39,371 bases of DNA from DATHGT01 sp035317605 (GCA_035317605.1 DATHGT010000248.1:1-39371); one strand, 5' to 3'. Counted from the first letter of the stretch, positions 6,918-15,199 are shown. Notes: generated from the letters alone by a model not told the origin. Numbers and translations are program-made.

Positions 6918-9707
6918 ATGAACGACATCGACGACACCTGGTGGCAGCCCGACGTTCCCACCATTCCGCTCGGCGCCCCATTTCGCCCCGGTCTCGATCC
7001 GCTGCCCGCGTGGCAGCACGCGTGGGCGGTGGTCAAGGACCGCAGCGGGCGCGCCGCCCACGGCGAGCCGAAGGACTCCTTGCGTCGCGTGATCATCCCC
7101 GTCCCGGAGGTCGGCCCCAACGAGGCGCTCGGCTACGTGCTGTACGCCGGGCTGACCTACAACACCGTCTTCGCCGCGCGCGGCGTCCCGATCTCGGTCT
7201 TCGACCTGCACGATCGCGATCTGCACGTGCCGGGCAGCGGCGCGGTGGTGCTGGTGGCCGCCGTCGGCAGCGAGGTCGCGCGCGAGGCGCGCCTGCGGGT
7301 GGGTGAGCTGCGCGTGCTCTATCCAGGCGTGTCCAACCTGCTCTCGCCCAGGGCGGGCGAGGATCCCATGCACGCGGATTTCAAGATTCAGGGCTACGAG
7401 ACGCCGGACGGCTCGTTCGCCCAGTTCGTCCGCGGCCAGGCGCCGCAGTTCCTCGATCACTCGGAGCGACTCACGCTGCCCGAGGCGTCGTCGTACATGC
7501 TCGACCTGGAGACCGTGTACAAGGCGCTCTACGACGTTGCCCGCGTGGAGCCGGGTGAGCGCGTCTTCGTGGAGGGCGCGGCGGGAGGCACCGGCACCTA
7601 CGCGGTGGCGTGCGCCGCCCTGCGCGGGGCGACGGTGACCGGCCTCGTCTCCACGGAAGACAAGGGACGCCTGGTGATCGCGCGCGGCGCCCGGGCCTAC
7701 GTCAACCGGATGTCGCCGGAGCTCGCGGGCCTCTTCACGCCCGTTCCCGTCGAGGCCGGCGAGCGCGTGACGTGGCGTGGCGCCGGAGCGCCGCTGATCG
7801 CCGCCGTGCGTGAGCGGAACGACGGCGCGTCGATCGACGTCGTGGTCTCGTCGGTGGGACGCGATCTCTTCGGGCGGATGATCGAGCTGCTCGCGCCCGG
7901 CGGTCGCCTGGTCTTCTACGGCGCGACCACTGGTTACACGCTGGCCTTCGTCGGCAAGCCCGGCGCGGCCGGCGCTCGGGAGATGCTCACGCGGGTCGAC
8001 GTGCGCCCCAACGAGGGCGTGTTGATCTATTACGGCGTCGGCGGCGGCGTCGAGGATGCGGTGGGCGCCGACGCGATCGGCGTCGCCCTGGCCGCGCGCG
8101 CGCGTGTGGTGGTCGCGACTCGCCTCGACGCGCAGGCGGCCCACGTCAAGACGGCGTTCGGGGTCGAGCGAACGGTCAGCCTGGAGACGCTCGGGCGCGA
8201 TCGCACCTTCCGGTGGCCCGAGACGATGCCCGACTACGACGTCGATCCCGACGCATTCCGCGCCTACCAGGACGCCACGCTCAAGCCGTTCGGCCAGGCG
8301 GTGGGCCGGTTGCTGGCCGATCGCGACAACCCGCGCGGCAATCCCGACGTCATCGTGGAGCGCGCGGGCCAGGACACGCTCGGAGTCAGCACGTTCATCT
8401 GCCGCCCGCACACCGGGCGCGTCGTCTATCTCGAGGACACCGCCGAGCGGCGCCTGTCGTTCTACGCGCCCAACGTGTGGATGCACGAGAAGCGCGTGGT
8501 GTTTCCCGGCTTCGCGATCCTGGGCAGCCATCTCTCGAATGCCCATCAGGCCTCGGAGGTCGTCAGGCTGCTCGAGGGCGGCGCGCTCGCCGTTCACGCG
8601 CCCGTGGTCGAAGCGTGGGAGGGGCTCGCGGAGGCGAACCAGGCGATCCGCGAAAACCGTCACGCGGGCACGATGACCGTGCGGGTCGGCGCGGGCGCCG
8701 CGCTCGACCGCGCCCGCGGCGCGCGCGAGGTCTACGGCGCCTGGGGCTCGCGCTTCCTCGACGGCGCCACCGTCCGCGTGCGTCTCGATCCCGTCGGCGC
8801 GGACTGGGTCGCGCTGGTGACCATCGACGTGCCGCCGGCCAACACGATCGGGCGCGCGACGCTCGACGATCTCGAGCGCGCCCTCGACGCGCTCGCGGCC
8901 GAGCCGCGGCTGCGCGCGGCGGTGCTCACCGGCGCCGGGACGATGTTCGTGGCCGGCGCCGACGTGCGCCAGCTCCGCGCGTTCGCGCGGGCGGCCGACG
9001 TGGAGGCGTTCGCGCAACGCGCCCAGCGGGTGTTCGCGCGGATCGCCCAGTCGGCGGCGCCGTTCATCGCCGCCGTCGACGGGTATGCGCTGGGCGGCGG
9101 CAACGAGCTTCAGATGGCGTGTGCCTATCGGGTCGCCTCGCGGCGGGCCGAACTCGGCCAGCCCGAGATCAACCTGCACGTGATCCCGGGCTTCGGCGGG
9201 ACCCAGATGCTGCCGCGGCTGGCCGCCCGCCGCGCGCTGGCCGGACGCGGCGAGCTGTACACGCTGCTGATGCGCGCGCTGGCCATGCTGCTCGACGGCC
9301 GCCGCCGCGGGGCGCTCGACGCGCTCTCGCTCGGCCTGGTCGACGAGGTCGCGCCCGCGGACGCGCTCTCCCACGCGCTCGGCGTGGCCCGGCGCATCGC
9401 CGACGGGAGCTTCACGGGCTCGCTGTGGTCGCCGCTCGCCGCCGGCGCGACGACCATCGCGTTTCCCAACGTCGAGCGAGATCCCGAGATCCGTCGTCTG
9501 CTCGACCATCACGCGCGCGTGCCTCGGACCGCGCCCGCCCACGCGCTGCTGGAGGCGGTGCGGGTCGGCCTCGGCAAGGGACTCGAGACCGGCCTGGCCT
9601 TCGAGGCGCGGGAGTTCGGGGCGCTGGTCGCCTCCGACGACGGCCGGGCCGGCATCGACCGGTTTCTCGCGCGTCGCTCGCTGCCGCTGCCCGCGCGGTC
9701 GATCTGA
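6918..9707 (+). CDS. Crotonyl-CoA-reductase-like (MDR) protein fused to enoyl-CoA hydratase/isomerase
   Basis: 929 residues. Residues 1-195 are a GroES-like domain similar to crotonyl-CoA carboxylase/reductase. Residues about 200-345 are a Rossmann domain with nucleotide loop GAAGGTG (220-226). Residues about 365-590 form a second, crotonyl-CoA-reductase-like Rossmann region, with NPDVIVERAGQDTL at 475-488 and GSHLSNAHQA near 536-545. Residues about 620-900 are a crotonase domain with oxyanion-hole AGADV (679-683) and both catalytic glutamates, Glu730 (GGGNEL) and Glu750 (GQPEI). The likely chemistry is reversible hydration plus NAD(P)H reduction of an enoyl-CoA; the substrate is unknown. The same two activities occur in propionyl-CoA synthase, but the order there differs and no ligase domain is present here. 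It is a single-gene unit upstream of the sigma-factor operon. Confidence 0.85.
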   Translation: MNDIDDTWWQPDVPTIPLGAPFRPGLDPLPAWQHAWAVVKDRSGRAAHGEPKDSLRRVIIPVPEVGPNEALGYVLYAGLTYNTVFAARGVPISVFDLHDRDLHVPGSGAVVLVAAVGSEVAREARLRVGELRVLYPGVSNLLSPRAGEDPMHADFKIQGYETPDGSFAQFVRGQAPQFLDHSERLTLPEASSYMLDLETVYKALYDVARVEPGERVFVEGAAGGTGTYAVACAALRGATVTGLVSTEDKGRLVIARGARAYVNRMSPELAGLFTPVPVEAGERVTWRGAGAPLIAAVRERNDGASIDVVVSSVGRDLFGRMIELLAPGGRLVFYGATTGYTLAFVGKPGAAGAREMLTRVDVRPNEGVLIYYGVGGGVEDAVGADAIGVALAARARVVVATRLDAQAAHVKTAFGVERTVSLETLGRDRTFRWPETMPDYDVDPDAFRAYQDATLKPFGQAVGRLLADRDNPRGNPDVIVERAGQDTLGVSTFICRPHTGRVVYLEDTAERRLSFYAPNVWMHEKRVVFPGFAILGSHLSNAHQASEVVRLLEGGALAVHAPVVEAWEGLAEANQAIRENRHAGTMTVRVGAGAALDRARGAREVYGAWGSRFLDGATVRVRLDPVGADWVALVTIDVPPANTIGRATLDDLERALDALAAEPRLRAAVLTGAGTMFVAGADVRQLRAFARAADVEAFAQRAQRVFARIAQSAAPFIAAVDGYALGGGNELQMACAYRVASRRAELGQPEINLHVIPGFGGTQMLPRLAARRALAGRGELYTLLMRALAMLLDGRRRGALDALSLGLVDEVAPADALSHALGVARRIADGSFTGSLWSPLAAGATTIAFPNVERDPEIRRLLDHHARVPRTAPAHALLEAVRVGLGKGLETGLAFEAREFGALVASDDGRAGIDRFLARRSLPLPARSI

Positions 9708-9737
9708 GCGCGTTTCACGCCGGCCGCGCAGCGGTGT

Positions 9738-9743
9738 TGTAAT
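9738..9743 (+). promoter_or_regulatory. Candidate -10 element of a leaderless promoter (ECF sigma gene)
   Basis: TGTAAT ends 6 nt before the ATG at 9750. No Shine-Dalgarno sequence is visible. No clear ECF-type -35 motif (GGAAC-like) is seen upstream, so autoregulation cannot be argued from sequence. Confidence 0.35.
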
Positions 9744-9749
9744 CAGCGA

Positions 9750-10340
9750 ATGGGGCCGGAGACGTTCGAGACATTGGTGGCGACGCATCACGGGGAGATC
9801 CACCGCTATCTCCGGCGCCTGACCGCGCGCGCGAGCGAGGCGGACGACCTGTCCCAGGAGACCTTCCTGAGGGCCTACCGCGCGTTCCGCGAATTGCCGG
9901 ACGACGCCAACGTCCGCGCGTGGCTCTTCACCATCGCCACCAACCTGTTTCGCAACCACGTCAGGTCGGAGAAGCGGCGGTCGACGTTCCACGCCGCGGT
10001 GCTGGCCGCGCGCAGCGAGACCGCCGGGCACGATCCCGAGGGCGAGACCGTGTATCGCGAGACCCGCACCGTGATCGAGGAGGTCGTGGCCACGTTGCCG
10101 CTCAAGCAGCGGACCGCCTTCGTGCTGCGCAAGATTCACGAGCTCGACTACGAGACGATCGCCCGGACCCTCGACTGTTCGGCGGACAGCGCCCGCGCCC
10201 ACGTGTTCCAGGCCCTGCGCAAGATCCGCCACACGCTCAACGGGCACGACATGGCCGGGATGATGGCCGTGCGAGCCGCGGGACGGCCGGGGGCTGGGGC
10301 CCCCGCGTCCGAGGCGAGCGAAAGAGAGGTGACGCCATGA
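9750..10340 (+). CDS. ECF-type RNA polymerase sigma factor
   Basis: 196 residues with the minimal group-4 sigma architecture. Region 2 spans about 10-78, including DDLSQETFLRAYRAF (32-46) and the RAWLFTIATNLFRNHVR helix that recognises the -10 element. Region 4 spans about 112-163, with a YETIARTLDCSADSARAHVFQALRKIR helix-turn-helix for the -35 element. There is no region 1.1 or 3. A low-complexity tail (about 168-196) rich in Gly, Ala and Pro follows region 4 and is encoded by a G/C-tract palindrome near 10281-10310. The stop codon overlaps the start of the next gene (ATGA), so the two proteins are translationally coupled, as expected for a sigma/anti-sigma pair. Confidence 0.92.
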   Translation: MGPETFETLVATHHGEIHRYLRRLTARASEADDLSQETFLRAYRAFRELPDDANVRAWLFTIATNLFRNHVRSEKRRSTFHAAVLAARSETAGHDPEGETVYRETRTVIEEVVATLPLKQRTAFVLRKIHELDYETIARTLDCSADSARAHVFQALRKIRHTLNGHDMAGMMAVRAAGRPGAGAPASEASEREVTP

Positions 10341-11293
10341 ACGCAAGGCATCCGGGGTGTGTGGCCATCGAGGCGGATCTCGTCGCGGCGGCGACGGGCG
10401 AAGCCGCGCCGGAGGCGACGCGTCGCGTGCACGAACACGTGGAACGCTGCGGCCCGTGCCGCGAGGACTTCGGACGCTATCGCGCCATCGAAGGCCTAGT
10501 GGGCCGGCTGCGCGCGACGGTCTCCGACGACACGGAGGCGCGGGAGCGGTTGATCGCGCGTCTGGGCGACCTGCGGCGCCGCCGGCTGCGCTACGGCGTG
10601 TTCCCGTCACCGCTCGGTCCGCTCCTCATCGGACGGACCGACGACGGCGTCTCCCTCGTCCAGTACCTGGGCCCCGAGGGCGACGTGCGCCGCTCGCTGC
10701 TCGGCCGCCGGCCCGAGGTGGACGCGGTCGAGGACAGCCTCGCGGTGGAGGCCTTCTATCGCGAGCTGCTCGAGTATCTCGAGGGCCGCCGGTCCCATCT
10801 CGAGTGGCCGCTCGATCTTCGCCTCGCCCGCAGCGAGTTCCATCGCGGGGTGCTGCGGGCCACCGCGGCCATCCCGTACGGCGCGGTGTGCTCCTACGCC
10901 GGCATCGCGAGCGAGATCGGCAAGCCGACGGCGTCGCGCGCCGTCGCCCAGGCCCTTCGCTGGAATCCGCTGCCCATCGTGGTGCCCTGTCACCGCGTGG
11001 TGGGCAGTTCGGGCGCGCTCGTCGGGTACGCGGGGGACAAGGTGGGTCTCAAGCGCCGGCTGCTCGCGCTCGAAGGCGTGATGCGGGCGGAAGGCGCGCG
11101 CGTTCCGCGGGCGACCATGTACGTGTCGCTGCCGCGCGAGCAGTGCTATTGCCTGCCCACGTGTACCTGGATTCCCACCGCGGACGATCCCCATCGCTTC
11201 TTCTTCTTCGGCTCGCGCGAGCGGGCCGAGGCCGCGGGGCTCACGCCCTGCGGGGACTGCCGGCCCGACCTCCACCCGCTCGCCTCGTCGTAG
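10337..11293 (+). CDS. Anti-sigma zinc domain fused to O6-methylguanine-DNA methyltransferase and Ada phosphotriester-acceptor module
   Basis: 318 residues in three parts. Residues 1-84 match a ZAS anti-sigma domain: Cys8, then His34-x3-Cys38-x2-Cys41, followed by a helical stretch; there is no membrane segment. Residues about 85-250 are an Ogt/MGMT domain with active-site PCHR (nucleophile Cys218), a preceding RAVAQALRWNP segment and a following GYAGDKVGLKRRLLALEG. Residues about 260-313 match the zinc half of N-Ada: Cys272-x3-Cys276, then Cys305-x2-Cys308, with the family's FFFFGSRERAEAAGLTPC pattern. Cys272 aligns with Cys38 of E. coli Ada, the residue that accepts methyl groups from DNA phosphotriesters. 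The order is permuted relative to Ada and no AraC helix-turn-helix is present. A GAGAGGTG ribosome-binding site precedes the ATG, which overlaps the sigma-factor stop. The inferred role is to hold the sigma factor until alkylation changes the protein. Confidence 0.9.
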   Translation: MNARHPGCVAIEADLVAAATGEAAPEATRRVHEHVERCGPCREDFGRYRAIEGLVGRLRATVSDDTEARERLIARLGDLRRRRLRYGVFPSPLGPLLIGRTDDGVSLVQYLGPEGDVRRSLLGRRPEVDAVEDSLAVEAFYRELLEYLEGRRSHLEWPLDLRLARSEFHRGVLRATAAIPYGAVCSYAGIASEIGKPTASRAVAQALRWNPLPIVVPCHRVVGSSGALVGYAGDKVGLKRRLLALEGVMRAEGARVPRATMYVSLPREQCYCLPTCTWIPTADDPHRFFFFGSRERAEAAGLTPCGDCRPDLHPLASS

Positions 11294-11354
11294 CTGTTCC
11301 GTCCCCTTTCACATCGGGCGTCCTCCGGTGTCGAACGAGACAGAGGAGGACGCG

Positions 11355-11570
11355 ATGCTCGACTGGCACGAGTACGTCACGGGCGAGCTGATCGTGGACC
11401 GTCTCACGGAGCTGCGCGCGGAGGCCGCGCTCCAGCGACAGATCGCGGCGCACCGCGCGCCGCGGGAGCCCCTGCGCGTCGCCATCGGACGTGCGCTGAT
11501 TCGAGTCGGGTCTTGGATCGAGGGGCCGGAGCCCGCGAAGCGTATGAAGGCGAGCTACCGTCGAGCGTAG
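11355..11570 (+). CDS. Small hypothetical protein, 71 residues
   Basis: Not recognised. The ATG at 11355 is chosen because AGGAGG lies a few bases upstream; a GTG at 11328 in the same frame would add 9 residues but has no ribosome-binding site. The protein is charged and probably helical, with a conserved-looking start (MLDWHEYVTGEL), an RLTELRAEAALQRQIAAHR helix and a short amphipathic segment (VAIGRALIRVGSWI). No signal peptide or Cys/His metal motif is present. It starts 61 bp after the anti-sigma/Ada gene with no clear terminator between, so it may be the third gene of that operon. Confidence 0.65.
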   Translation: MLDWHEYVTGELIVDRLTELRAEAALQRQIAAHRAPREPLRVAIGRALIRVGSWIEGPEPAKRMKASYRRA

Positions 11571-11618
11571 GCGAAGCGGGGTCGATCGTGATTGCCGTCG
11601 TCGTTCCGGCCGGATTCA

Positions 11619-11647
11619 TTGCACCCGCGCGGACGCCCTCGTATCAT
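11619..11647 (+). promoter_or_regulatory. Sigma-70 type promoter of the indolepyruvate oxidoreductase gene
   Basis: TTGCAC (11619-11624), 17 bp, then TATCAT (11642-11647): four and five matches to the -35 and -10 consensus. The -10 ends 32 bp before the ATG at 11680, leaving room for a short leader that contains a GAGGAGG ribosome-binding site. Confidence 0.75.
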
Positions 11648-11679
11648 ACGGGCTGGCGAAAGGTTCCCGAGGAGGGGCG

Positions 11680-14600
11680 ATGGCGATCAGCACGGACTTC
11701 ACGCTCGATGCCAAGTATCGACAGCAGCAGGGAGTCGTTTTTCTGTCCGGCATCCAGGCGCTCGTGCGCTTGCCGCTCGATCAGCACCGGGCCGACGAGC
11801 GTCGCGGTCTTCGGACCGCGACGCTGATCTCCGGCTACCCGGGTTCCCCCCTCGGCGGGCTCGATCTCACGCTCAAGCGCAACGGCGATCTCCTGCGCGA
11901 GCACGAAGTCGTCTTCATCCCCGGCGTCAACGAGGATCTCGGGGCGACCGCGATCTTCGGCAGCCAGATGGCCAACCTGTTCCCGAAGCCGAAGTACGAC
12001 GGCGTGGTCGGCATCTGGTTCGGCAAGGGCCCGGGCGTGGACCGCACCGGCGACGTGTTCAAGCACGCCAACTTCGCCGGGGTGGGACGACACGGCGGGG
12101 TGCTCGCGCTCGGCGGCGACGATCCGCTGTCGAAGTCGTCGACGCTGCCCACCCACACCGAGGTCACGTTCTACGACGCGCACTTTCCCATCCTGTTCCC
12201 GGGCAACGTGCAGGAGATCCTCGACCTCGGACGCATCGGCGTCGAGCTGTCGCGCTATTCCGGACTCTGGGTGGCGTTCAAGATCGTCACCAACGTCGCC
12301 GACGAGATCTCCACGGCGGACGTCTCTCCCGATCGGGTCACCATCGTGGATCCTGGATTCGTGTGGGAGGGCGCGCCCTGGCAGGCCCGGCAGAACATGA
12401 TGGCGCTGCCGCCCTACTCGCTCGAGACCGAGCGCGAGATCTTCTACGGCCGGCTCGAGGCCGCGCGCGCGTTCTCCGCGGCCAACCGGATCAACCGCAT
12501 CACCGTCGACACGCCCGATGCCTGGCTCGGCATCGCGGCGGCGGGGAAGACCTACTACGACCTCCGGGAAGCGCTGCGCGAGCTGGGGCTCGACGACGCG
12601 GCCCTGCGCCACCACGGCATCCGCCTGCTCCACGTGCGCATGCTCTATCCGCTCGAGACCGGCACCGTCCGCGAGTTCGCCCGCGGGCTGGAGGAGCTGC
12701 TGGTCGTCGAGGAAAAGCGCGGCTTCTTCGAGCTGCTGCTGCGCGACGCGCTCTACAACCAGACCGAGCGGCCGAAGATCGTGGGCAAGCGCGATCTCGA
12801 GGGCCGTCCGCTCGTGCCGGCCGACGGCGAGCTGGACGCGGACCGCATCGCTCAGATCGTCGCCGCACGGATCGAACGGCGCGTCCAGCTTCCCTCGGTG
12901 ACGTCGCGGGTGGCGCTGCTGGAAGCGTTGCGCGAGCGCCCGCAGTCGCTGACGCTGGCGCGGACCCCGTACTTCTGCTCGGGGTGCCCGCACAACCGTT
13001 CGACCGTGGTCCCCGAGGGCTCGCTGGCCGGTGGCGGCATCGGCTGTCACGGCATGGCGCTGCTCATGAACCGCAACAACATCGGGATCACTCACATGGG
13101 CGGCGAGGGCGCCCAGTGGGTCGGCCTCGCGCCGTTCACCGAGATGACGCACCTGTTCCAGAACCTCGGCGACGGCACGTGCTTCCATTCCGGCTCGCAG
13201 GCCATCCGTCAGGCCATCTCCGCAGGCACCAACATCACCTACAAGATCCTCTACAACTCCGCGGTGGCCATGACCGGCGGCCAGGAGGCGACCGGCGCGA
13301 TGCCGGTGCCCGCGCTCACCCGCCTGCTCGAGGCCGAGGGCATCAAGCGCACGATCGTGGTCACCGACGAGCCGGACAAGTATCCGCGCGACACGCGGTG
13401 GGCGCCCGGCGTGGAAGTCTGGCATCGCGATCGCCTCGACGAGGCCCAGCGCGTCCTGCGTGACACGCCCGGCGCCACCGTGCTGCTCTACGACCAGCGC
13501 TGCGCGGCGGAGAAGCGGCGCCTGCGCAAGCGCAAGAAGCTGCCGGATCCCGCCCTGCGCGTGTTCATCAACGAGGCCGTGTGCGAGGGGTGCGGCGACT
13601 GCGGGGTGAAGTCCAACTGTCTGTCCGTCCAGCCGGTGGAGACGGAGTTCGGGCGCAAGACCCAGATCCACCAGTCGTCCTGCAACAAGGACTACTCGTG
13701 CCTGGACGGCGATTGCCCGTCGTTCCTCACCGTGATCCCGCGCGGCGAGCGGCGCCGCAAGGAACGGCCGGCGTTCGGCGTCGACCGCGATCTGCCCGAG
13801 CCCGTGCTGCGCGTGCCCGCGGAGGCGAGCGTCTACATGATGGGCATCGGCGGCACCGGCGTGGTGACCGTCAACCAGGTCCTCGGCACCGCCGCGCTGC
13901 TCGACGGTAAGCAGGTACGCGGTCTCGACCAGACCGGGCTCAGCCAGAAGGGCGGGCCCGTGGTCTCGCACCTGAAGATCTTCACCGACGCCCCCGAGGT
14001 GTCCAACAAGATCGCCGCGGGCGGCGCCGATTGTTACCTGGGGTTCGACCTCCTGGTCGCGACGTCACCGACCAACCTCGACCACGCGCGGTCCGACAAG
14101 ACGATCGCGGTGATCTCGACGAGTCAGGTGCCGACCGGCGCCATGGTCACCCAGCCCGACGTCCACTTCCCCGAGCTGGTCGCGCTCACGACTTCGCTCA
14201 GCCGGGTGACCCGCAAGGACGAGAACGTCTACCTCGACGCGCTCGGCCTGGCCGAGATGCTCTTCGACGACCACATGGCCGCGAACCTGATCGTGCTGGG
14301 CGCGGCCTACCAGGCCGGGGCGGTCCCGGTCAGCGCGACGGCCATCGAGGAAGCGATCGCGCTCAACGGCGTGTCGGTGAAGATGAACACGCAGGCGTTC
14401 CGCGCCGGGCGGCTGGCCGTCGCCGACCCCTCATGGGTGACCGGCCTGCACAAGCATCGCGTCGGCGCGGCCGAGGCCGCGCCCGCTCTCACCGCGGAGG
14501 CGCGGGCGCTCGTCGACAGCGCCGGGGCCGCCGGTGAGCTGCGGCGATTGCTCGAGATCCGCGTGCCGGAGTTGATCGCCTACCAGGACGCCGCGTACGC

Positions 14601-15144
14601 CAGGCAATACGTCGAGTTCGTGAGCAAGGTCGCGGCGGCCGAGCGGACCGCTCTGCCCGGCGAGGGAGCGCTCGCCGAGGGCGTCGCGCGCCATCTGTTC
14701 AAGCTGATGGCCTACAAGGACGAGTACGAGGTCGCGCGCCTGCACCTGGCCAACGACCTCGCCGCCCAGCTCGCCGAGGAGTATCCGGATGGCGTCGAGA
14801 TCAAGTACGCGCTCCATCCGCCGCTCCTGCGCGCGATGGGCATGAAGAAGAAGATCAAGCTCGGCCGCTGGTTCGACGGCGCGTTTCGCCTGCTCGTCAC
14901 GCTGCGCGGCCTGCGCGGCACCGCCTTCGATCCGTTCGGCCGCGCCGAGGTCCGTCGCGTGGAGCGCGAGCTGATCGGCGAATACCGCGCGCTCGTCGAC
15001 AAGTCGCTCGTCAGTCTCTCGCCGGACAGCCACGCCCGAGCCGTGAAGCTCGCGAACCTCCCCGACGTCATCCGCGGCTACGAAGACATCAAGCTCCGCA
15101 ACGTCCAGAAGTTCCGCGAAGAAGTCCGAGCGCTCGGACTTTAG
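11680..15144 (+). CDS. Indolepyruvate:ferredoxin oxidoreductase, fused alpha/beta (IorA-IorB type)
   Basis: 1154 residues. It oxidatively decarboxylates aryl (or other 2-oxo) acids to acyl-CoA, passing electrons to ferredoxin in the cytoplasm. The N-terminal pyrimidine-type domain (SGYPGSPLGGLD near 50-61) is followed by the TPP-binding domain, with CSGCPHN at 433-439, GGEGAQWVG, and GDG followed by the metal-binding region. A ferredoxin-like segment contains Cys635, Cys638, Cys641 and Cys647 plus further cysteines near 665-683 (S-C-N-K-D-Y-S-C...D-C-P). The C-terminal gamma domain starts with MGIGGTGVVTVNQ (about 718-730) and carries GLSQKGGPV. Length and single-chain layout match the large bacterial form. 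It has its own promoter at 11619 and a GAGGAGG ribosome-binding site. Exact substrate preference (indolepyruvate versus phenylpyruvate or others) cannot be read. Confidence 0.93.
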   Translation: MAISTDFTLDAKYRQQQGVVFLSGIQALVRLPLDQHRADERRGLRTATLISGYPGSPLGGLDLTLKRNGDLLREHEVVFIPGVNEDLGATAIFGSQMANLFPKPKYDGVVGIWFGKGPGVDRTGDVFKHANFAGVGRHGGVLALGGDDPLSKSSTLPTHTEVTFYDAHFPILFPGNVQEILDLGRIGVELSRYSGLWVAFKIVTNVADEISTADVSPDRVTIVDPGFVWEGAPWQARQNMMALPPYSLETEREIFYGRLEAARAFSAANRINRITVDTPDAWLGIAAAGKTYYDLREALRELGLDDAALRHHGIRLLHVRMLYPLETGTVREFARGLEELLVVEEKRGFFELLLRDALYNQTERPKIVGKRDLEGRPLVPADGELDADRIAQIVAARIERRVQLPSVTSRVALLEALRERPQSLTLARTPYFCSGCPHNRSTVVPEGSLAGGGIGCHGMALLMNRNNIGITHMGGEGAQWVGLAPFTEMTHLFQNLGDGTCFHSGSQAIRQAISAGTNITYKILYNSAVAMTGGQEATGAMPVPALTRLLEAEGIKRTIVVTDEPDKYPRDTRWAPGVEVWHRDRLDEAQRVLRDTPGATVLLYDQRCAAEKRRLRKRKKLPDPALRVFINEAVCEGCGDCGVKSNCLSVQPVETEFGRKTQIHQSSCNKDYSCLDGDCPSFLTVIPRGERRRKERPAFGVDRDLPEPVLRVPAEASVYMMGIGGTGVVTVNQVLGTAALLDGKQVRGLDQTGLSQKGGPVVSHLKIFTDAPEVSNKIAAGGADCYLGFDLLVATSPTNLDHARSDKTIAVISTSQVPTGAMVTQPDVHFPELVALTTSLSRVTRKDENVYLDALGLAEMLFDDHMAANLIVLGAAYQAGAVPVSATAIEEAIALNGVSVKMNTQAFRAGRLAVADPSWVTGLHKHRVGAAEAAPALTAEARALVDSAGAAGELRRLLEIRVPELIAYQDAAYARQYVEFVSKVAAAERTALPGEGALAEGVARHLFKLMAYKDEYEVARLHLANDLAAQLAEEYPDGVEIKYALHPPLLRAMGMKKKIKLGRWFDGAFRLLVTLRGLRGTAFDPFGRAEVRRVERELIGEYRALVDKSLVSLSPDSHARAVKLANLPDVIRGYEDIKLRNVQKFREEVRALGL

Positions 15145-15158
15145 GCCCCCGAAGGGGG
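15122..15158 (+). terminator. Hairpins overlapping the stop of the indolepyruvate oxidoreductase gene
   Basis: A perfect 20-bp palindrome (15122-15141) forms the last codons of the gene and is followed by TTTA, which includes the stop codon. Five bases later CCCCC-GAA-GGGGG (15146-15158) forms a second stem. No long T-run follows, so termination strength is uncertain. Confidence 0.5.
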
Positions 15159-15181
15159 ACGCCCGTCGGCGCGAGGCAGGT

Positions 15182-15199
15182 CCGCCCCTTTCGGAGCGG
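15182..15199 (-). terminator. Hairpin directly after the phosphoesterase stop
   Basis: On the minus strand CCGCTCC-GAAA-GGGGCGG forms a 7-bp stem (one G-T pair) with a GAAA tetraloop, adjacent to the stop codon of the gene at 15200-16309. A T-run is lacking, so this is a weak candidate. Confidence 0.4.

Noticed and set aside
6620..7120. An N-terminal extension of ggt up to 7120
   Set aside because: It would run through the palindrome, the direct repeats and the start of the divergent fusion gene, and adds no family sequence; the 6619 start begins right at the conserved domain.
6630..10610. A minus-strand open frame of 1326 codons opposite the reductase/hydratase and sigma genes
   Set aside because: The plus-strand genes here have clear conserved domains and catalytic residues. 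The antisense frame is low-complexity Arg/Gly/His-rich sequence, as expected from the complement of high-GC codons.
11644..13971. A 775-codon minus-strand open frame opposite the indolepyruvate oxidoreductase gene
   Set aside because: It has no recognisable domain and lies fully antisense to a well-conserved gene; high GC leaves few stop codons in the opposite strand.
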